Assembly: GCF_964656455.1 (NCBI RefSeq)
Contig: NC_135715.1
Span: 161,540,437 to 161,604,436, forward strand
Direction: 5' to 3'
Length of the DNA: 64,000 nucleotides
Source of the DNA: Halichoerus grypus
Taxonomy: Eukaryota; Chordata; Mammalia; Carnivora; Phocidae
Under the pieces are notes generated by a model. It was given only the letters and a program-made list of their open reading frames with translations, was not told where the DNA came from and did not search any database. This document shows positions 57,816 to 64,000 of the stretch, piece by piece. A program made the position numbers and the translations under genes. Each line of letters opens with the position of its first letter. The first letter of the stretch is position 1.

Positions 57816-57997
57816 TTTAAAAACCTGTGTTATTCTATCTCAATATGGCTTTCTTTAAACCAAAAGCAAACTTCTTTACGTAATCATCACCATGCAAAAT
57901 GGAATAATCAGCAATCACCCCATATTGAACCCTGCTTGGTTGTTTTTACAGAGGCTTCTCTTTCTTCTTTTTTCTTTTTGGGAGGCTTCTTTCTTTC

Positions 57998-58203
57998 TTT
58001 CTATTTTTTTTTTTTTAAGATTTATTTATTTATTTGAGAGAGAGAGCAGGGGGAGGTGCAGAGGGAGAGGGAGAGAGAATCCTCAAGCAGACTCCCCAGT
58101 GAGCATGGATCTGATGCGGGGCTTGCTCCCACGACCCTGAGACCAGGACCTGAGCTGAAATCAAGAGTCGGATGCCTAACTGACTGAGCCACCCAGGCGC
58201 CCC
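57998..58203 (-). mobile_element. CAN-SINE, minus
   Basis: T-rich tail, complete body, head gagccacccaggcgcccc. Flanks include gaggcttctttc / gaaggcttctct. Confidence 0.93.
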
Positions 58204-58519
58204 AGAAGGCTTCTCTTTATTAATGCTTTCTTTTTTAACTTGGTAGGAAAGATGATCAGCAAAAATAGAAAAGGGAGACCACTCTTGAGAAAGGAAAAGG
58301 AGACAGAAAGAATTTCAATTCCTCCTTTTAGGATGGTAGGACCAGAGAGAAGAGGCACTCAAAAACTTATTTGCTGTAGATCAAGCCCCTTGCTTCATGG
58401 CAAACTGAACCAAAGATGTGTGGAGCTATGTGCTACTGGACTTCTCAGAAACTCACCTCAGTGTCCTTTCCCTTCACAGTCAAGACTTATCTGTACTGTT
58501 TCTCACCTGAAATTTTTCT

Positions 58520-58724
58520 TTCCTTTTTTTTTTTTTAAGATTTATTTATTTATTTGAGAGAGAGAGCATGAGCGGGAAGGGCAGAGGGAGAAGGAGAAAG
58601 AATCTCAAGAAGACTCTGCACTGAGTGTGGAGCCCCACCCAGGGCTCGATCTCATGACCCTGAGATCAGGACTGTAGCTGAAACCAAGAGTGGGACACTT
58701 AACCGACTATGCCACCAGGCGCCC
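58520..58724 (-). mobile_element. CAN-SINE, minus
   Basis: Complete copy. Duplications ctcacctgaaatttttct (58502-58519) and ctcacctacaatttttct (58725-58742), two mismatches. Confidence 0.94.
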
Positions 58725-59811
58725 CTCACCTACAATTTTTCTGGTTGTAACTCTGGGTTATTTATTCTTTTAGTTGCTCATATCGAAAGAAGCACTTGGT
58801 GATATGCTTTTAAATAGATAAATATCAAAGTTAACATAAAATCTCCCCTATAATTTCCCTTCTCTGTACTATAAAGTCTCCTTCACCTTCTTGTTAGCGT
58901 CTTTCTCGTGTGTCTTATTTTGAAATGCTCTCCTCGTTTATGGCTAACCTTTCTCTGCTTTGTTTTCACCTAAATTATGGGGGCCTAAATCAGACCTTTA
59001 GTACCTTCAATTTAGTATATGAATAATTTACAATTTCACTTTGGGGAACGTTACTGATGCTACTATTCCTGCTAAACTGGCCTTTCTAGATCAACACTTG
59101 AGCTAGATTCAAAAGGTATATGTTTTATTATACAGCATACAGAGGTACCTCTCTAAGCAAATCTGCTACCCAAAAACCTGACTTTAGAGACTATAAATGA
59201 TTCTTCAATTAAAAGGATTTACCAATACTTTTCTTAAAAGTAAGCTCTCCTCTAGTACGAATAGTCTTTTCAGAAACACATTTATCATGCAAATTAACGT
59301 GTGTTTGTATAATTTGGGAGAGTAAGAAGAAAAGTATTTGCAAATTGAAGCAATATAAAAGCTGCCAATTTTATAGAAAGTAACACTATGTCTTTGTGTC
59401 ATATTATTCTACACTGTTCTTTCCCACACCTTTCTTAGGAAGTGTCCAACCAAAGACAAAATTTAAAGGGCTTCATTTCTACTGCTATCCTCTAGCCTAA
59501 GTAAACTCCTCCCCAGATAATAGGTAAACAGAAATGAAATTAACTTCTCAATTAAAAAAAGTAAAAGCAAACATATGTATTAATAATCTCTCTTCCTTTT
59601 TAGGCTTCAAAATAATTAAATTGATTTGCACTCTGACTTTTTATTTTGTAAGATTACATTTTAACTGAAACAGACAAAGCAAGAACTTCCCTTAAAATTC
59701 AAACAGTTCCTTGAATTTTTCAGATAAGCTCCACCCTTGGCAACAATGACATCTCAAAATATGAGCCAACACACAAATCCCCTTTGTACCTGGGATTAGG
59801 GAACAATATTT

Positions 59812-59815
59812 CCGT

Positions 59816-59871
<56 letters not shown>

Positions 59872-59880
59872 AAGAAAGAG
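59812..59880 (+). repeat. (TG)n(AG)n microsatellite
   Basis: About 20 TG units (one TTT interruption), then about 9 AG units running into an A/G-rich stretch. Confidence 0.92.
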
Positions 59881-60571
59881 AAAAACAGAGAGACAGACAA
59901 CAAATTAAAACTGAGAAAACTGGAATTCATAAAACCCTTTTGATCCCTAGAGCAGTGGAAAATCCATTTCACTTACATTGTTACCCAGAAGTTAGAAGTG
60001 GCAAAACATAGAGAACTTACTGTCCTAGAAACATAGCAGGCCACACTGGTAAAGGAAGTAAGTTGAATAGGGCTGCCCATTCTTTTTTGCTGAAAAAACA
60101 TCTTCTTCCCACCAAGCTCAGTGCTTCTTTCTATACTCACCAATTCTACACCTTTGTCTGGTAAACTCGGGAGTCTGCATTTCCAAAGTGGGTGGCTTAC
60201 TTCACAGAATTTGTGGGTCATTTTAAAATTATTTCTTTCTGACTATGGTCTAGGTTAAACCTTGACTTCATTGTCATATTCTGGATAGGTATGCTTTGCC
60301 ACTTGAAAAAAATTCATCTAGTCTTGCATCTTCTGTAAGTAAGTAGGTTTTACTAGGCAGAAATAAAATTGTCTCTTTAGTATGTAGGCTGGTTATTTTG
60401 GAAAGAGATTAAATCCTTACATGTTAGTTACTTTTAAAATTGACTAATTCATACATTCAACAAATATTTTTTGATTATCTACCATCACTGTCATTTCTAA
60501 CATATTTTAAACTTGGAGCAGATCAGTTTTTAGTACATCTCCTCTATGCAACTAATTTATTTTATTTTATT

Positions 60572-60766
60572 TTTTTCAAAGATTTATTTATTTATTTTAA
60601 AGCAAGCACCCCTGAGCAGAGGGGAGGAGCAAAGGGAGAGGGAGACAAGCAGACTCCCCACTGAGCAGGGAACCCGATGTGGGGCTCGATCCCAGGACCT
60701 GGAGATCATGACCTGAGCCAAGATCAAGAGTCAGACGCTTAACTGACTGAGCCACCCAGGCGTCCC
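60572..60766 (-). mobile_element. CAN-SINE, minus
   Basis: Body 'aaagatttatttatttatttt' to 'gagccacccaggcgtccc'. AT-rich flanks make the duplication uncertain (taatttatttt-like on both sides). Confidence 0.92.
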
Positions 60767-60809
60767 TATATAATTAATTTATTTTTAATAAGAATCAACA
60801 ATGAAACGA

Positions 60810-60981
60810 GGGGCGCCCTGGTGGCTCAGTCGGCTAAGCACCTCTGCCTTCAGCTCAGCCCCGTACTGGGCTCTCTGCTCTGTGGAGAGCCTCCTTATCC
60901 CTCTGCCTCTGCCTCTCCCCCTGCTTGTATTCTCTCTCTCACTTTGTCTCTCTCAAATAAATAAAATCTCAAAAAAAAAAA
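60810..60981 (+). mobile_element. CAN-SINE, plus
   Basis: Head ggggcgccctggtggctcagtc with an internal deletion (catgatcccaggg region missing). Duplications aacaatgaaacga / aacaatgaaatga. Confidence 0.94.
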
Positions 60982-61101
60982 AACAATGAAATGAACAATA
61001 AAATGGCCAGAAAAGGAACATGAGAACATGAGAGTAAAAATTTTGTTTTATTGGACTTTGTATAAATGTAATCATGACATTAATAAGTAATAATAAAATG
61101 A

Positions 61102-61305
61102 GGGGCGCCTGGGTGGCTCAGTCGTTAAGTGTCTGCCTTCGGCTCGGGTCATGGTCCCAGGGTCCTGGGGTCGAGCCCCGCGTCGGGCTCCCTGCTCCAC
61201 GGGAAGCCTGTTTCTCCCTCTCCCACTCCCCTGCTTGTGTTCCCTCTCTCTCGCTGTGTCTCTCTCTGCCAAATGGATAAATAAAATCTTAAAAAAAAAA
61301 AAAGA
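61102..61305 (+). mobile_element. CAN-SINE, plus, young-looking
   Basis: Near-consensus head ggggcgcctgggtggctcagtc, A13 tail, identical aataataaaatga duplications at 61089-61101 and 61306-61318. Confidence 0.95.
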
Positions 61306-61389
61306 AATAATAAAATGAATATCACAGTACAAGGAAGCAAAGAAGTAATTGATAGTTTTTATTTACATTAATGTTGGGTTTTTTAAGTT

Positions 61390-61583
61390 TTTTTAAGATT
61401 TTATTAATTTATTTGAGAGAGAGAGACAGAGAGAGAGAGCATGAGCGAAGAGAGGGTAGAGGGAGAGGGAGAAGCAGACTCCCCATTGAGCAGGGAGCCC
61501 AACGTGGGGCTTGATCCCAGGACCCTAAGATCATGACGTGAGCCAAAGGCAGATGCTCAACTGAATGAGCCACCCAGGTGCCC
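61390..61583 (-). mobile_element. CAN-SINE, minus
   Basis: Complete copy ending gagccacccaggtgcccc. Flanks cattaatgttgggtttttt / cattaatgtgtttttt. Confidence 0.94.
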
Positions 61584-62489
61584 CATTAATGTGTTTTTTG
61601 AAAAAAATTGAAAAACCTATGCCTATATATTGGTTTGTTCACGAATAGTGATATTTTAGCTTATTAAATACAAGAATAATAATTTTGAAAGAATAAATTT
61701 CAATTTTAAAGATATTATTCAAATTCAGTAAAATAGTTCATGTATGAACTAAAATATGCGCTGACCAGATGAAAATGTTACATCTTGTAGTGTGCACTCT
61801 ATTTCATAATTTTGAACTTTAAACATAAATGAAACTTTAAATGATTATATAGAATGAGAGAATAGAAATCATTGTGTATCTTAATCTCTACAGTCATATG
61901 GTATCATTTTTTTTAATCTACTGTTTAAATTCAAGAATATGTCATACTAGAGGAGTCTGAGATAAAAACTGGCCCCCAAATAAGCTACAATTCTGAACTG
62001 TTGTGAATTTACTCTTAAAATGCCTCTGTGTAGATTAATCTGCATGTCTCATGAGCCTGCTATATAACTGGGAATTCTCAGAATTAACTTTTATGTAAAA
62101 TAAAATGTTTATTGAAGTATAAGTAATACAAATGTGCTAATTTGAAGTTTTCATTAGCGAAACTCAGTAATAGCAACAATCGGTACAGAATTTATACCAA
62201 CAAAAGAATTGGGGAGGGAGTATTCCATCATTGACATTATTAGAATTAAAGACTAATGGTGATAATAAAAAGCAAACCAACTCCTAGTTTGTTTTTATTA
62301 TTGTTTTTAAACACAGCCCCTTATTGCCTGAGCTAGGAAAGTACTACCCCTCCTTCTGTGTCCTTGTTGCCCAGCTGCTGACCGGAGCCAGGCATGCTGT
62401 CAAACGTTGGCATGCCATGTTGGGTAGAACAAATAAACTCCTGTTTTCATGGTTCTTCCAAGTTCATGGGAGATCAACAGAGAATAAGT

Positions 62490-63050
62490 AAATAAATAAG
62501 AATTTACAAAATTCAAAGGGCTCTGGAGGAAATTAATCAGATCCAGAGACAGAGAATTATAAGAAGTCTATTAGGCAAAGTGGTGAAGGAAGGCTCACGT
62601 TCTTGGTGCTTGATGAGCGAGGGAGAGGGGTGTGAATTGAAGTCGGCAGATAGGCCGATCCCTGACCATCTTCGAAGAATTAGGCTTTTATTCAAAGGGC
62701 ACACACACAAAAAAATCCAAGTTTTAAGCAGTGGAATGACATAAACTTATGTTTCTGAAAGACGACATTGGCTACCACGTGGAGAACAGATTGAAATCTG
62801 GCAAGAATAGATTCTTGAAGACCTGCTGGACTATTTCTAGTCCCAGAGAAAGATACACGTGGTTTGGCCTCGAGAGATGGCAATGGTGATAGAAAAAATA
62901 GTAAGCTGTTTTCAGTAGGAATGAATGAAAGTGGGGAATGAGGTAAGAGAGGTTGTCAAGAATGATGCCCGGGTTTTTGGCTTGTATAACTAGGAGAATG
63001 CTGATTTTTACTTAAATGAGAAGTTTGGTAGGGGACAGGTTTCCTAATGA
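62490..63050 (+). repeat. Ancient dispersed repeat
   Basis: Matches, diverged, the common repeat with '...ggcttttattcaaaggg', 'agcagtggaatgacataa', 'ggctaccacgtggagaacagattg' and 'gaatgatgcccgggtttttggcttg'. Family not named. Confidence 0.5.
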
Positions 63051-63084
63051 TAACTTGATCCAACATGCATCTCTCTGTGAAATT

Positions 63085-64000
63085 TAGCAGTTCTGTTTTT
63101 AATAAACTTTATGTTTACGGCAGTTTTAGGTTCACAGAAACATTGAGTAGGAAAATTCCCGTATACCTCCTGCCTCTCCTCCCTGCCTCCCCACCCCCAG
63201 CTTCTCCCTCTGTCAACATCTCACATCGGACTGGTACATTTGTTAAAAGTGACTAATCTACATTCATACATCATTATCACCCCAAATTAATACTTTACAT
63301 TAAGGTTCACTCTTCTTGTACATTTTATGAGTTTTGACTAATGTATAATGACATGTATCCACCATTACAGTATCAAACAGAATAGTTTCACTGCCCTAAA
63401 AACCCTCTGGGTTCAGCTTATTTATCTCTCCCTCTTCCTAACCCTTGCTAACCACTGAGTTTTTACTGTCTCCATAGTTTTGCTTTTTCCAGAATGTCCT
63501 ATCATGAGAATTATACAATATTTAGCCTTTTCAAATTGGTTTCTACCTTAGTAATATGCATTTAAGTATTCTCTATGTCTGTTCATGGCTTAATAGCTCA
63601 TTTATTTTTAACATGGAGTAATATTCCATTATATGGAAGTATCACAGTTTATTTATCCTTGGTTGATTTCTTGGTTGCTTCCAAGCCCTGGCAATTCTGA
63701 ACAAATCTGTAAACATCAGGTGCAGGTTTTTGGGTAAACATAAGTTTTGAACTCATTTAGGTAAATACCAAGGAGCACAATTGCTGGATCATATGATAAG
63801 AGTATGTTTAGTTTGTAAGAAACTGCCAAACAGCCTTCCAAAGTGGCTGCAACATTTTGCATTCCCATCAGCAATGAATGTTGTTCCACATCCTTGCTAG
63901 CATTTCATGTTGTCAATGTTTTGGATTTTCACCATTCTATTAGGTGTCTAGTGGTATCTCATTGTTGTTTTAATTTGCAATTCCCTAATGACATATATGT
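63085..64000 (-). mobile_element. L1M 3' end, antisense, continues past window
   Basis: Antisense 3' UTR at left (ttaggttcacagaaacattgag, cacccccagcttctccc) and ORF2 end to the right (ccaaagtggctgcaacattttgc, tcccatcagcaatgaatg). The 3' end of the element is at about 63085 and the rest lies beyond the window. Confidence 0.8.

Larger units (their letters stand above)
49436..64000. other. Intergenic region downstream of BMPR2
   Basis: No coding exon recognised on either strand. It contains about 15 CAN-SINEs, an L1 tail, MIR and L2-like relics, microsatellites and, at the right end, an antisense L1. The stretches 51360-53380, 54900-56000, 56820-57600 and 58730-59800 hold only old-repeat-like or unremarkable AT-rich sequence. 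Confidence 0.75.

Overview
This window is mammalian nuclear DNA from a carnivore, probably an arctoid caniform (bear, seal or weasel-type). The evidence is more than 40 copies of a tRNA-Lys-type CAN-SINE with a CT-rich 3' part and an AATAAA-type tail, in the arctoid rather than the dog or cat sequence style, plus a carnivore L1 3' tail. I cannot name the species. It is a typical AT-rich, intron-dominated vertebrate locus.

The only protein-coding gene I can support is BMPR2 (bone morphogenetic protein receptor type II, a transmembrane Ser/Thr kinase) on the + strand. The window opens inside intron 3 and contains exons 4 to 13: 7113-7223, 7945-8036, 10317-10547, 11277-11391, 15532-15692, 16666-16813, 21790-21926, 36786-36958, 39343-40622 and 42046-42296. 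All splice sites are AG/GT. The exon lengths (111, 92, 231, 115, 161, 148, 137, 173, 1280 and 251 coding bases) match the human gene as I know it, and landmark residues fall at human numbers (K230, D333, D351, D405, C420, C483, R491). The coding part here corresponds to residues 140-1038: transmembrane helix, complete kinase domain and the long cytoplasmic tail. Exons 1-3 (signal peptide, most of the ligand-binding domain) lie upstream.

A 3' UTR of about 7 kb follows (42297 to about 49435). It has no carnivore SINE insertion and carries perfect seed matches for miR-17/20, miR-25/92 and miR-21 type microRNAs. From about 49.4 kb to the end I see only intergenic repeats and AT-rich unique sequence.

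Intron 10 (14.9 kb) holds a long antisense L1 and, 0.9 kb before exon 11, a processed HNRNPA3 pseudogene on the - strand. The pseudogene sits inside a CAN-SINE and is flanked by a 16-bp target-site duplication. Other content is SINEs (several nested), old L1 pieces, MIRs and microsatellites.

I found no RNA gene, CRISPR array, CpG-island promoter or undescribed multi-gene system. The points most worth a second look are the retrocopy-in-SINE, the SINE-free regulatory 3' UTR, and the stop codon that exon-12 skipping would create to give a 530-residue kinase-only receptor.
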